From assembly GCF_000720135.1 (NCBI RefSeq), contig NZ_JOIU01000030.1, positions 65,424-129,423 of the forward strand: a DNA stretch of 64,000 bases, given 5' to 3'. Source of the stretch: Streptomyces sp. NRRL S-1022 (GTDB taxonomy: Bacteria; Actinomycetota; Actinomycetes; Streptomycetales; Streptomycetaceae). The translations under genes were made by a program, and so were the position numbers. The notes below the pieces were generated by a model. It saw nothing but the letters and a program-made list of their open reading frames with translations. It had not been told where the DNA came from and did not search any database. Positions within the stretch are counted from its first letter, which is position 1. Every line of letters starts with the position of its first letter. Positions 7,759-16,095 of the stretch are shown here, in pieces.

Positions 7759-9897
7759 TCAGGCGATGCCTGCCTCCCGCATCTGTCGCAGCTCCTTCTT
7801 CATCTCGGAGACCTCGTCGCGCAGCCGGGCCGCGATCTCGAACTGCAGCTCCGCGGCGGCGGCGCGCATGCGTTCGGTCATCTCCTCGATCTGCTCGGCC
7901 AGTTCGGCCGCCGGACGGTCCGTGGGCACGGTCTTGCCCTTGGCCGCCTTGCCGGCCTTCGCGCCCTTGGCCGCCTTCTCGCCGAGCGCCGGGACGGGGG
8001 CCTTCGCGGCCTTGCCGTCCTTCGTCCTGCGGTAACCGGAGCCCAGAAGCTGTTCGGTGTCGATCTCCTCCCGGGCGATCTGCGCGACGATGTCGTTGAT
8101 CTTCTTGCGCAGGGGCTGGGGGTCGATGCCGTTCGCCTTGTTGTAGGCGACCTGCTTCTCCCGGCGGCGGTTGGTCTCGTCGATGGCCCTCTCCATCGCC
8201 GGGGTGATCTTGTCGGCGTACATGTGGACCTGGCCGGAGACGTTGCGCGCCGCACGGCCGATGGTCTGGATCAGCGAGGTGCCCGAGCGGAGGAAGCCCT
8301 CCTTGTCGGCGTCGAGGATCGCCACCAGGGACACCTCGGGCAGGTCGAGGCCCTCGCGGAGGAGGTTGATGCCGACCAGGACGTCGTACTCACCGGAGCG
8401 CAGCTCGCGCAGCAGCTCGACGCGGCGCAGGGTGTCGACGTCGCTGTGCAGGTAGCGCACCTGGATGCCGAGTTCCAGGAAGTAGTCGGTGAGGTCCTCG
8501 GCCATCTTCTTGGTCAGGGTGGTGACGAGGACCCGCTCGTCCTTCTCGGTGCGCTTGCGGATCTCGTGCACCAGGTCGTCGATCTGCCCCTCGGTGGGCT
8601 TGACCACGACCTCCGGGTCGACCAGGCCGGTCGGGCGGATGATCTGCTCGACGACGCCGTCCGAGCGGGACAGTTCGTAGGTGCCCGGAGTGGCCGACAG
8701 GTAGACGGTCTGCCCGATGCGCTCCTGGAACTCCTCCCACTTCAGGGGGCGGTTGTCCAGGGCGGAGGGCAGGCGGAACCCGTGGTCCACCAGGGTGCGC
8801 TTGCGGGAGGCGTCACCCTCGTACATCGCGCCGATCTGCGGGACGGTGACGTGCGACTCGTCGATGACGAGCAGGAAGTCGTCCGGGAAGTAGTCCAGCA
8901 GGGTGTTGGGCGGGGAGCCGGGCAGACGGCCGTCGAAGTGCATCGAGTAGTTCTCGACACCGGAGCAGGTGCCGATCTGGCGGAGCATCTCGATGTCGTA
9001 CGTGGTGCGCATCCGCAGCCGCTGGGCCTCCAGGAGCTTGCCCTGCTTCTCCAGCTCGGCCAGCCGCTCCACCAGCTCCTTCTCGATGTCGTTGACGGCC
9101 CGCTCCATGCGCTCGGGGCCGGCGACGTAGTGGGAGGCGGGGAAGACGTAGAGCTGCCGGTCGTCGCTGATGATCTCGCCGGTGACCGGGTGGAGCGTGG
9201 AGAGCGCCTCGATCTCGTCGCCGAACATCTCGATGCGGACGGCCAGCTCCTCGTAGACCGGGAAGATCTCGATGGTGTCGCCGCGGACCCGGAAGGTGCC
9301 GCGGCTGAAGGCCATGTCATTGCGCTGGTACTGGATGTCGACGAAGCGGCGCAGCAGCTCGTCCCGGTCGATCTCGTCGCCGACCCTCAGGGGGACCATC
9401 CGGTCCACGTACTCCTGCGGGGTACCCAGGCCGTAGATGCAGGACACCGAGGCCACCACGATGACGTCGCGGCGGGTGAGCAGCGAGTTCGTCGCCGAGT
9501 GGCGCAGGCGCTCGACCTCCTCGTTGATCGAGGAGTCCTTCTCGATGTAGGTGTCCGACTGCGGGACGTAGGCCTCGGGCTGGTAGTAGTCGTAGTACGA
9601 GACGAAGTACTCGACCGCGTTGTTCGGCAGCAGCTCGCGGAACTCGTTGGCCAGCTGGGCGGCCAGCGTCTTGTTCGGCGCCATCACGAGGGTGGGTCGC
9701 TGGAGCTTCTCGATCATCCACGCGGTGGTGGCGGACTTGCCGGTGCCGGTCGCGCCCAGGAGGACGACGTCCTTCTCACCGGCCTCGATGCGCTTGGCCA
9801 GCTCGGCGATGGCCGCCGGCTGGTCGCCGTTGGGCTGGTAGGGGCTGACGACCTCGAAAGGCGCCACCGTGCGTTCGATGTGGGAAACGGGCCGCAT
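7759..9897 (-). CDS. uvrB: UvrABC excision nuclease subunit B
   Basis: Damage-verification helicase subunit of nucleotide excision repair; 712 residues. Walker A GATGTGKS is at 48-55, the DNA-wedging beta hairpin [10 protein letters not shown] at 101-110, motif [10 protein letters not shown] in the middle, and a C-terminal UVR motif (about 665-705) that contacts UvrC. A Lys/Ala-rich linker precedes the UVR motif. The ATG at 9897 is chosen: an upstream frame stays open, but the promoter predicted at 9905-9927 places the transcript start at about this codon, so the mRNA is probably leaderless and DNA-damage induced. Confidence 0.98.
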   Translation of the reverse strand: MRPVSHIERTVAPFEVVSPYQPNGDQPAAIAELAKRIEAGEKDVVLLGATGTGKSATTAWMIEKLQRPTLVMAPNKTLAAQLANEFRELLPNNAVEYFVSYYDYYQPEAYVPQSDTYIEKDSSINEEVERLRHSATNSLLTRRDVIVVASVSCIYGLGTPQEYVDRMVPLRVGDEIDRDELLRRFVDIQYQRNDMAFSRGTFRVRGDTIEIFPVYEELAVRIEMFGDEIEALSTLHPVTGEIISDDRQLYVFPASHYVAGPERMERAVNDIEKELVERLAELEKQGKLLEAQRLRMRTTYDIEMLRQIGTCSGVENYSMHFDGRLPGSPPNTLLDYFPDDFLLVIDESHVTVPQIGAMYEGDASRKRTLVDHGFRLPSALDNRPLKWEEFQERIGQTVYLSATPGTYELSRSDGVVEQIIRPTGLVDPEVVVKPTEGQIDDLVHEIRKRTEKDERVLVTTLTKKMAEDLTDYFLELGIQVRYLHSDVDTLRRVELLRELRSGEYDVLVGINLLREGLDLPEVSLVAILDADKEGFLRSGTSLIQTIGRAARNVSGQVHMYADKITPAMERAIDETNRRREKQVAYNKANGIDPQPLRKKINDIVAQIAREEIDTEQLLGSGYRRTKDGKAAKAPVPALGEKAAKGAKAGKAAKGKTVPTDRPAAELAEQIEEMTERMRAAAAELQFEIAARLRDEVSEMKKELRQMREAGIA

Positions 9898-9904
9898 GAC
9901 ATCC

Positions 9905-9927
9905 ACCGTACGACCCCGCACTGACAA
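9905..9927 (-). promoter_or_regulatory. DNA-damage promoter of uvrB (PafBC/RecA-NDp type)
   Basis: On the minus strand TTGTCAGTG (9927-9919), an 8-nt spacer and TACGGT (9910-9905) match the actinobacterial RecA-independent damage promoter TTGTCRGTG-N8-TANNNT without mismatch. The -10 ends seven bases before the uvrB ATG, which implies a leaderless transcript. Confidence 0.85.
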
Positions 9928-9937
9928 CGGGTTCCGA

Positions 9938-10816
9938 TCAGCGGTTCTGCGGGGTGCGGGAACGGTGGTCCTCGGGCCGGCGAGCCGGCTGGCGGCCCTC
10001 GTGGAGAGTGGGGCGGCGGTCGGTGTGCGCGGCGACGGCGGCGGCCGGGACACCCGGTTTGTGCTCGACGGGTGTCCGCTGCGGCCGGCCCATGATCACG
10101 AACGGGTCGAAGATCACGAGGACGCCGGCGAGGAGCAGGAAGGCGAGCGGGCCGATCAGCATCGGCGCGAGCACCGACGCCTCGGGCCCGCTCCCGCCGC
10201 CGTGGGCGGCCCCGTCGAGGTGGACGCCGAGGGCGGCCATGCCGGTGTAGTGCATGCCGCTGACCGCGAGCCCCATGACGAGGCTCGCTCCCACGCTCCA
10301 CAGGAAGCCCCGCACCTGTCCGGCGGCCCACAGGGCGGCGGTGGCGGCGACGACCGCTATGACGACGGAGACCGCGACGGTGAGCGTGTTGTAGGTGAAC
10401 CGCCCGTGGAAGCGGACGCCGGCCATCCCGAGGTAGTGCATGGAGGCGACACCCAGACCGGTGATCGTGCCGCCGGTGAACAGGGGGATCCCGGTGGCGC
10501 CGCGGTAGCCGACGATGAAGACCCCGACGCCGACCATGACGATGGCGAGGCCGAGGCTCGCGTAGGTGATCGGCTTGTCGTAGTGGATCGGCGTGTCCGC
10601 GATGGTGAAGCCCATCATGGCGACGAAGTGCATGGTCCAGATGCCCGAGCCGATCGCCGCCGAGCCGAGGGCCAGCCAGGCGGGCCGCCAGGAGTGCGTG
10701 ACCAGCAGGGACCGGGTGGTGCAGCGCAGGCCGAGGGCGCCGCCCAGGCACGCCATCAGGTAGGCCACCAACGGGGTGACGGCCCCGTAGCTGAATCCGT
10801 CGACCGTGCCTTGCAT
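9938..10816 (-). CDS. MHYT-domain integral membrane sensor
   Basis: A 292-residue protein made of seven predicted helices. Three MHYT-type motifs are visible, [16 protein letters not shown] and MHYTGMAA, which in this family are proposed to bind copper and sense O2, CO or NO. No GGDEF, EAL or kinase domain follows; the C-terminus is a short Pro/Arg-rich cytoplasmic tail. The ATG at 10816 starts directly before the first helix; the longer frame to 11005 has no ribosome binding site. Divergent from the glycerophosphodiesterase gene. Confidence 0.85.
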   Translation of the reverse strand: MQGTVDGFSYGAVTPLVAYLMACLGGALGLRCTTRSLLVTHSWRPAWLALGSAAIGSGIWTMHFVAMMGFTIADTPIHYDKPITYASLGLAIVMVGVGVFIVGYRGATGIPLFTGGTITGLGVASMHYLGMAGVRFHGRFTYNTLTVAVSVVIAVVAATAALWAAGQVRGFLWSVGASLVMGLAVSGMHYTGMAALGVHLDGAAHGGGSGPEASVLAPMLIGPLAFLLLAGVLVIFDPFVIMGRPQRTPVEHKPGVPAAAVAAHTDRRPTLHEGRQPARRPEDHRSRTPQNR

Positions 10817-11093
10817 CCGCGGCTGCCCTTCCGCCTTCTTGCGTCCCGGAATACTCGAATATGCCCCCGTCCCAGGACCGCGTCGGCGGTCAGGGTTGTC
10901 GCAGAGAGTATGACCCCCACCGGAATGGTCGAACGATTTTCCGGCAAAGAAACACGGCCTTGCCCCACTTGTGCGGCACTGGTGAGCGGACTTGGACAGC
11001 ACCATTCAATCTGTGGTCATAGTGCGCCCGGGTGCCGTTGACCCGCTGCTGTCAGTCTGATGCTGTCGGTATTGCTCGATGCGAGGAGGACGC

Positions 11094-11966
11094 ATGTACG
11101 CGCGCGTAGTCGCCGCCACCGTCGCCGTAGCCCTGGGAACGGCGGCGGCTCTGCTGAGCCCCACCTCCGAAGCCCGGGCACGCGAGATCCGCGTGCCCAC
11201 GGTGATCGCCCATCGGGGCGCCTCCGCCTACGCGCCCGAGAACACGCTGGCCGCCATCGACAAGGCCGCCCAGCTGGGCTTCACCTGGGTGGAGAACGAC
11301 GTCCAGCGCACCAAGGACGGCGAACTGGTCGTCCTGCACGACGACAGCCTGCGGCGCACCACGAACGTCGAGGAGGTCTTTCCCGGCCGGGCGCCCTGGA
11401 AGGTGCAGGACTTCACCGCCGCCGAGATCGCCCGGCTGGACGCGGGGAGCTGGTTCTCCCCCGCCTACGCGGGCGTGCGCGTGCCGACGCTGCAGCAGTA
11501 CATGCGCCGGGTGGAGCACAACCACGAGAAGCTGCTCCTGGAGATCAAGAACCCCGAGCTGTACCCGGGCATCGAGCAGCAGACGCTGAAGCTCCTCGGC
11601 AACGAGGGCTGGCTGGACCACCGGCACCTGGGGCGGCTGATCGTGCAGAGCTTCAGCGCCGACAGCGTGCGCACCGTGCACGAGCTGAAGCCCGCGGTGA
11701 TCACCGCTTACCTCGGCACCCCCACCATGGCGCAGCTGCACGGGTTCGCCCGCTTCACCGATCTGGTCAACCCCTCGTACGCGTCGCTGTCCCGCCGCTA
11801 CGTCACCGCCGTGCACGCCTTCGACGGGCCGCACGGCAGGCCGCTCGGGGTGTTCGCCTGGACGGTCGACGACGCGGCCGGCGCCCGCCGAGCGGCCGGC
11901 TACGGGGTCGACGGGCTCATCACCAACCGGCCCGACGTGGTGCGGGCGGCGCTCGGTTCGCACTGA
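11094..11966 (+). CDS. Secreted glycerophosphodiester phosphodiesterase
   Basis: Hydrolyses glycerophosphodiesters to glycerol-3-phosphate and an alcohol. The 290-residue protein opens with a signal peptide (about residues 1-28, cut near SEARA) and then the GDPD catalytic signature IAHRGASAYAPENT, with acidic and His residues in ENDVQRTKDGELVVLHDD. The metal ligand EIKN appears in the middle. ATG 11094 is chosen over ATG 11079 because GAGGAGG is placed ideally before it and overlaps the earlier ATG. It is likely involved in phosphate or glycerol scavenging outside the cell. Confidence 0.93.
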   Translation: MYARVVAATVAVALGTAAALLSPTSEARAREIRVPTVIAHRGASAYAPENTLAAIDKAAQLGFTWVENDVQRTKDGELVVLHDDSLRRTTNVEEVFPGRAPWKVQDFTAAEIARLDAGSWFSPAYAGVRVPTLQQYMRRVEHNHEKLLLEIKNPELYPGIEQQTLKLLGNEGWLDHRHLGRLIVQSFSADSVRTVHELKPAVITAYLGTPTMAQLHGFARFTDLVNPSYASLSRRYVTAVHAFDGPHGRPLGVFAWTVDDAAGARRAAGYGVDGLITNRPDVVRAALGSH

Positions 11967-11978
11967 GCCCGGCCGGCG

Positions 11979-12001
11979 TTGTCGGTGGCGGGTCGTACCG
12001 T
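11979..12001 (+). promoter_or_regulatory. DNA-damage promoter of the alkyltransferase gene (PafBC type)
   Basis: TTGTCGGTG (11979-11987), an 8-nt spacer, and TACCGT (11996-12001) match TTGTCRGTG-N8-TANNNT exactly. The ATG of the downstream gene follows six bases after the -10, so the transcript should start at or next to the start codon. It begins only 12 bases after the preceding stop codon. Confidence 0.85.
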
Positions 12002-12007
12002 GGGCGC

Positions 12008-12562
12008 ATGGACAGCCAGGGGCAGGATGAACAGCGGGTCGTGTGGGCCGTGGTAGGGACGGACATCGGGCCGCTGATGCTGGCCGCGACCCGTGACGGC
12101 CTGGTCAACGTCGTCTTCCACGCCTCGGACGCGGTGCGCGACCGGGCGCTGGAGCGGCTCGCCGCCCGGCTGGGCGGCCGACCCGTGGAGGATCCGGACT
12201 CACCGTTGCTGGCGGAGCCGATACGCCAGCTGCGGGCGTACTTCGCGGGCGATCGGCACGACTTCGACCTGCCGCTGGACTGGTCGCTGATCTCCGGGTT
12301 CAACCGGCAGGTCCTGCGCGAGCTGGCCTCCGGTGTGCCGTACGGCACGGTGGTGGGGTACGGCGATCTGGCGGGGCGGGTCGGGCAGCCCGGCGGGGCG
12401 CAGGCGGTGGGGGCCGCGATGGGGGCGAATCCGCTGCCGGTGGTCGTGCCGTGTCATCGGGTGGTGGAGAGCGGCGGCGGCATCGGCGGTTTCGGGGGCG
12501 GGCTGGAGACCAAGCGGAAGCTGCTCGCCCTGGAGGGCATGCTGCCCGAGCCGCTGTTCTGA
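12008..12562 (+). CDS. ogt: Methylated-DNA-protein cysteine methyltransferase
   Basis: Suicide repair enzyme that transfers alkyl groups from O6-alkylguanine to its own cysteine. The 184-residue protein contains the active-site motif PCHRVV with Cys149, the helix-turn-helix region with the arginine-finger zone (GYGDLAGRVG, AVGAAMGANP), and the late asparagine/glycine hinge. No Ada-type N-terminal transcription domain is present, so this is an Ogt/AdaB-type enzyme. The start ATG is fixed by the promoter just upstream, and no Shine-Dalgarno is needed for a leaderless message. Confidence 0.95.
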   Translation: MDSQGQDEQRVVWAVVGTDIGPLMLAATRDGLVNVVFHASDAVRDRALERLAARLGGRPVEDPDSPLLAEPIRQLRAYFAGDRHDFDLPLDWSLISGFNRQVLRELASGVPYGTVVGYGDLAGRVGQPGGAQAVGAAMGANPLPVVVPCHRVVESGGGIGGFGGGLETKRKLLALEGMLPEPLF

Positions 12563-12578
12563 CCGGCCCGGGACGCGG

Positions 12579-13010
12579 CTAGTCGTCGTAGTGCCGGGCC
12601 TCGAAGACGTTGCCGTCGGGGTCGCGGAAGTAGAAGCTGCGCTTGGCGTCGCCGCGGGCGCCGGACAGCCCGTGGTCGATGTCCGAGACCGGGACGCCGC
12701 GGTCCTGGAGGCGGGCCCGCAGGGCGTCGAAGGCGTCGGCCGGCAGGGACAGGCAGACGTGATTGACGGGGTGGCCCGCGCTGTCGGCGGACCCGGGCAG
12801 CATGTTCATGCGGTCGGCCAAAGTGTGCGGGGCGAGGTCGAGGATGGTCTCCTCGTTGACGCGGACGGAGGGGAAGGACACCTTCCCCTGCACGAACTCG
12901 GCGACCCTGATCGGCTCCAGTCCTACGGCCGTCTCGTAGAAGGCGGCCGCGGCGGCCGGGTCGGCCACCCACAGGACGACGTGGTCGAGGCGCGTGGTGT
13001 TGTTCGTCAT
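12579..13010 (-). CDS. VOC (glyoxalase/bleomycin-resistance fold) protein
   Basis: A 143-residue protein with two beta-alpha-beta-beta-beta modules: TRLDHVVLWVADPAAAAAF at the start and NHVCLSLPADAFDALRARL in the second half, ending in FRDPDGNVFEA, the usual C-terminal metal-ligand glutamate region. His17-like, His and Glu ligands are in place, so a metal-dependent lyase or dioxygenase is possible, but the substrate is unknown. ATG 13010 gives the standard N-terminus. Convergent with the alkyltransferase gene, 16 bases apart. Confidence 0.88.
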   Translation of the reverse strand: MTNNTTRLDHVVLWVADPAAAAAFYETAVGLEPIRVAEFVQGKVSFPSVRVNEETILDLAPHTLADRMNMLPGSADSAGHPVNHVCLSLPADAFDALRARLQDRGVPVSDIDHGLSGARGDAKRSFYFRDPDGNVFEARHYDD

Positions 13011-13108
13011 GTGACCCAGGCTGGTGGCCTCCCCCGCGGGCCACAAGCGTTTAGCCGGGGCCGGCGCCCGCCAGAGATGAGGAAGGACGACGGACAGGAG
13101 GCGGGCAC

Positions 13109-14017
13109 GTGGTGCTGGTGGTGTCGGAAGAAGTCCGCGAGGCGATAGACGCGCGACGGCCGGTGGTGGCCCTGGAGTCCACGATCATCGCGCACGGCCT
13201 GCCCCGTCCGCGCAACCTGCAGGTGGCGCTGGAGCTGGAGGAGGCGGTCCGGCGGGAGGGTGCCGTCCCGGCGACCGTCGCCGTGCTCGACGGGCGGCCC
13301 CGGGTCGGTCTGGACAAGGAGGAACTGGAGCGGGTCGCGAACGAGGAAGGCATCCGCAAGCTGGGACACCGTGATCTGCCGCTCGCGGTGGCGGCGGAGG
13401 CGAGCGGGGCGACCACCGTGTCGGCGACGGCGCAGCTGGCGGCGCTGGCCGGGGTCCGGGTGTTCGCCACCGGCGGCCTGGGCGGTGTGCACCGGGAGTG
13501 GACGGTGACCCAGGACGAGTCGGCCGACCTGGGGCTGCTGGCGCGCACCCGGATCACGGTGGTGTGCGCCGGCGTGAAGTCGATCCTGGACGTCCCTGCG
13601 ACGCTGCAGCGGCTGGAGACACTGGGGGTGGCCGTCGCCGGATACGGCACGGACCGGTTCCCCGGCTTCTATCTGTCGGACTCGGGGCATCCGGTCGACT
13701 GGCGGCTCGACACCCCGGAGCAGGTCGCCGCCGTGATGCGCGCCCAGGACGCGCTGGACGCGCCGGCGTCGGCGCTGATCGTCGCCAACCCCGTCCCGGA
13801 GGCGGAACAACTCGATCCCGGGCTGCACGCGCGCGTGCTCGCCGACGCGCTGCGCGCCTGTGGGGAGCAGGGGGTCACCGGGCAGGCGGTGACTCCGTTC
13901 CTGCTGGACTACCTGGTCCGGCACACCGACGGTGCCTCGCTCGGCGCCAACCTGGCGGCGGTGCGCGGCAACGTACGGCTCGCGGCGCGGATCGCCACGG
14001 CGTGGGCCAGGGGGTGA
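13109..14017 (+). CDS. psuG: Pseudouridine-5'-phosphate glycosidase
   Basis: Reversibly cleaves the C-C glycosidic bond of pseudouridine 5'-phosphate to uracil and ribose 5-phosphate. Family hallmarks are VVALESTIIAHGLPRP at the start, FATGGLGGVHRE near residue 125, the CAGVKSILD segment with the catalytic lysine, and TPFLLDYLVRHT near the C-terminus. Length (302) is normal. It starts with GTG after AGGAGG. It overlaps the next gene by a GTGA junction, indicating translational coupling with the kinase for the same pathway. Confidence 0.96.
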   Translation: MVLVVSEEVREAIDARRPVVALESTIIAHGLPRPRNLQVALELEEAVRREGAVPATVAVLDGRPRVGLDKEELERVANEEGIRKLGHRDLPLAVAAEASGATTVSATAQLAALAGVRVFATGGLGGVHREWTVTQDESADLGLLARTRITVVCAGVKSILDVPATLQRLETLGVAVAGYGTDRFPGFYLSDSGHPVDWRLDTPEQVAAVMRAQDALDAPASALIVANPVPEAEQLDPGLHARVLADALRACGEQGVTGQAVTPFLLDYLVRHTDGASLGANLAAVRGNVRLAARIATAWARG

Positions 14018-14937
14018 CCCCGGGCCGGAACGGAGCGCTGCTGGTCGTCGGGGACGTGGTCACGGACGTGGTCGCCCGGCACCGGGGACCGCTCGCGGCC
14101 GGCACCGACACGGCCGCCGTGATCCGGACCCTGCCGGGCGGCGCGGGCGCCAACGTGGCCTGCTGGGCCGCCCACGCGGGCTGCGCGGACGTACGGCTGC
14201 TGGGGCGGGTGGGCGCGGACGCCGCCGTGTGGCACGAGCGGGAGCTGGTCGCGGCCGGGGTGCGGCCCTCCCTCGTGGTGGACGCGGAGGCGGCGACGGG
14301 CACGGTGATCTGCCTCGTCGACGCGGGTGCGGCGGCCGAGCGGACGTTCCTGACGGACAGCGGGGCGTCCCTGCGGCTGAGCCCTGCCGACTGGTCGGAC
14401 GCCCTGCTCGACGGGGTGGCCCGGCTGCACCTGTCGGGCTACCTGCTGTTCACGGAGGCCAGCCGGGCGCTCGCCGAGACGGCGGTCACGGCGGCCCGCG
14501 CGCGGGGTGTGCCGGTCAGCCTGGACCCGGCGTCGGCCGGCTTCCTGATCGAGTTGGGAGTGGACCGCTTTTTGGCGTTCGCGGAGCGGCTGGACCTGTT
14601 GCTGCCCAGCCGCGACGAGGCCTGCCTGCTCACCGGGCTGCCGGATCCTGCGGACGCGGCGGCCAAACTGAGCCGGGTCGTGCCGCTGGTGGTGGCCAAG
14701 GCGGGTGCGGACGGGGCGCTGGTGGCCCGTTCCGGAACCGTGGTGGCGCGGGTCCCGGCCGTCCCGGCGACGCCCCGGGACACCACGGGCGCGGGCGACG
14801 CCTTCACCGGCGCGTGTCTCGCCGCCTTGCTGGCGGGTGCGGGCCCGAAGGACGCGGCGGCACGGGGGTGCCGGGCGGGCGCGGAAGCGGTACGGCGGGT
14901 GGGGGGCAGACCACCGGCTTCGGGGAGCGGGGGTTAG
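14014..14937 (+). CDS. psuK: PfkB family sugar kinase, probable pseudouridine kinase
   Basis: A 307-residue ribokinase-fold kinase. It shows the N-terminal LLVVGDVVTDVVA, the glycine pair TLPGGAGANVACWAA, and the C-terminal signature DTTGAGDAFTGACLAAL with the catalytic aspartate. The GTG start overlaps the psuG stop (GTGA). Pairing with psuG predicts that it phosphorylates pseudouridine to feed PsuG; the kinase family alone would not tell. The two form a two-gene operon, with no uracil or pseudouridine permease adjacent. Confidence 0.88.
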   Translation: MTPGRNGALLVVGDVVTDVVARHRGPLAAGTDTAAVIRTLPGGAGANVACWAAHAGCADVRLLGRVGADAAVWHERELVAAGVRPSLVVDAEAATGTVICLVDAGAAAERTFLTDSGASLRLSPADWSDALLDGVARLHLSGYLLFTEASRALAETAVTAARARGVPVSLDPASAGFLIELGVDRFLAFAERLDLLLPSRDEACLLTGLPDPADAAAKLSRVVPLVVAKAGADGALVARSGTVVARVPAVPATPRDTTGAGDAFTGACLAALLAGAGPKDAAARGCRAGAEAVRRVGGRPPASGSGG

Positions 14938-15061
14938 GGGGCCTCACGCCCGGATGACGCCCGCCGTGCACGTGCGCGGCCGACGGCGGCGGGTGCGGTC
15001 CCGCTCGGCAGTCGGCTGCCGGTCGCGCCCGGCTGCACACCGCCCATCGCCGGCCACTCGC

Positions 15062-15087
15062 CGCTGCCCGCTGCCCGCTGCCCGCTG
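15062..15087. repeat. 7-bp tandem repeat
   Basis: Three full copies and one partial copy of CGCTGCC lie in tandem in the intergenic region between the kinase gene and the convergent methyltransferase gene. No function is evident. Confidence 0.8.
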
Positions 15088-15125
15088 AAAGGATCCTCCA
15101 CCCCGGAGGGCCCCGGCACCGCCGG

Positions 15126-15920
15126 TTACTCCTTGCGGCCCCACGCCGAGATCATCGGTGCGGTGGTCAGGTCCATCGCGCCCGCCTCCACATTGGCCAG
15201 GTGCTGGTCGATCTCCGCGTCGGTGGCCAGGCCGGCGGCGACGAGCCGGGCACGGATCTGCCGGACGGTCGCGGTCTCCAGCGCGGTGCAGGCGGGCGAG
15301 GTCACGGGGAAGTACGCGTCGGCCTCGACGTCGTGCAGGCCGGCCTCGCGGAGCAGTCGCGGGAGTTTGCGACCGTAGGAGAGGTCGGCGCCGCGGTCGG
15401 CGAGGAGCTTGCGGAAGCCCTGGCGCAGCCGGTTGGCGAGCCGCTGCTCGGGGCCGTACTCGTCGGGGCAGGTCAGGGGCTGGAGGGCGGGGTCGGCATC
15501 CTCGATCAGCAGTCGTCCGCCCGGGCGCAGGGCCTTGATCATGGATCGCAGTGCCCGTTCCCGGTCGGGTACGTGGACGAGGACCAGCCGGGCGTGGACC
15601 AGGTCGAACCCGTCGCCCGGCGGCTCCTCGGCGCCCACGTCGTGGACGCGGATCTGTACCGGCGGTCGGGCCGCGGCGGTGAGCCGGGAGGTGTCGATGT
15701 CGGTGGCGACGACCTGGCCGCAGGGGCCCACCTTTTCGGCCAGCCAGGACACGACGGAGGTTCCGCCTGCCCCGACCTCCCAGCAGCGCCAGCCGGGACC
15801 GATGCCGAGTCCTTCGAGTTGCCGGAAGGTCGTGGGGTCGAAGAGCGCGGTGAAGGCGTCGAAGCGTTCGCCCGCCTCTTTCTGCCGGTTGCCGAGGAGG
15901 TACCCGTCCGAGCGCGTCAT
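15126..15920 (-). CDS. Class I SAM-dependent methyltransferase
   Basis: A 264-residue methyltransferase. Motif I is CWEVGAGGTSVVSWLAEKVG, followed by VVATDID (motif post-I) and the hydrophobic FDLVHARLVLVHVPD (motif II), then a LRPGGRLLIEDAD motif typical of UbiE/UbiG-like small-molecule methyltransferases. The frame is open to 16157, but the ATG at 15920 gives MTRSDGYLLGN, the standard N-terminus. The substrate cannot be told. It is divergent from corA across a 175-base spacer. Confidence 0.85.
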   Translation of the reverse strand: MTRSDGYLLGNRQKEAGERFDAFTALFDPTTFRQLEGLGIGPGWRCWEVGAGGTSVVSWLAEKVGPCGQVVATDIDTSRLTAAARPPVQIRVHDVGAEEPPGDGFDLVHARLVLVHVPDRERALRSMIKALRPGGRLLIEDADPALQPLTCPDEYGPEQRLANRLRQGFRKLLADRGADLSYGRKLPRLLREAGLHDVEADAYFPVTSPACTALETATVRQIRARLVAAGLATDAEIDQHLANVEAGAMDLTTAPMISAWGRKE

Positions 15921-16015
15921 GCTCCGATCATCCCAGTGAGCGGGCTCTCGCGGCCGCTCACCCCGTCGTCCACAGGCGGGAACCAAGCGGAACTCCCTGT
16001 TCACACAGGCTTGCC

Positions 16016-16057
16016 CGCGCTTTGCCCGGGACTGGCAGACTTGCCGGGCAAAGCGCG
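16016..16057 (+). promoter_or_regulatory. 14-bp perfect inverted repeat in the corA upstream region
   Basis: CGCGCTTTGCCCGG (16016-16029) and its exact complement (16044-16057) flank a 14-base loop, 38 bases before the corA start. As RNA it would be a very stable hairpin; as DNA it could be an operator. There is no U-tract, so it is not an ordinary terminator. Confidence 0.6.
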
Positions 16058-16067
16058 AAAGCGTTGA

Positions 16068-16094
16068 GCGAGGAGATCCACGCGAGGAGATCCA
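16068..16094 (+). repeat. Duplicated ribosome-binding segment before corA
   Basis: The 13-base segment GCGAGGAGATCCA occurs twice, at 16068-16080 and 16082-16094, directly before the corA ATG at 16096. Each copy carries a GAGGAG Shine-Dalgarno-like run; only the second is spaced to act. Confidence 0.75.
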
Positions 16095-16095
16095 G

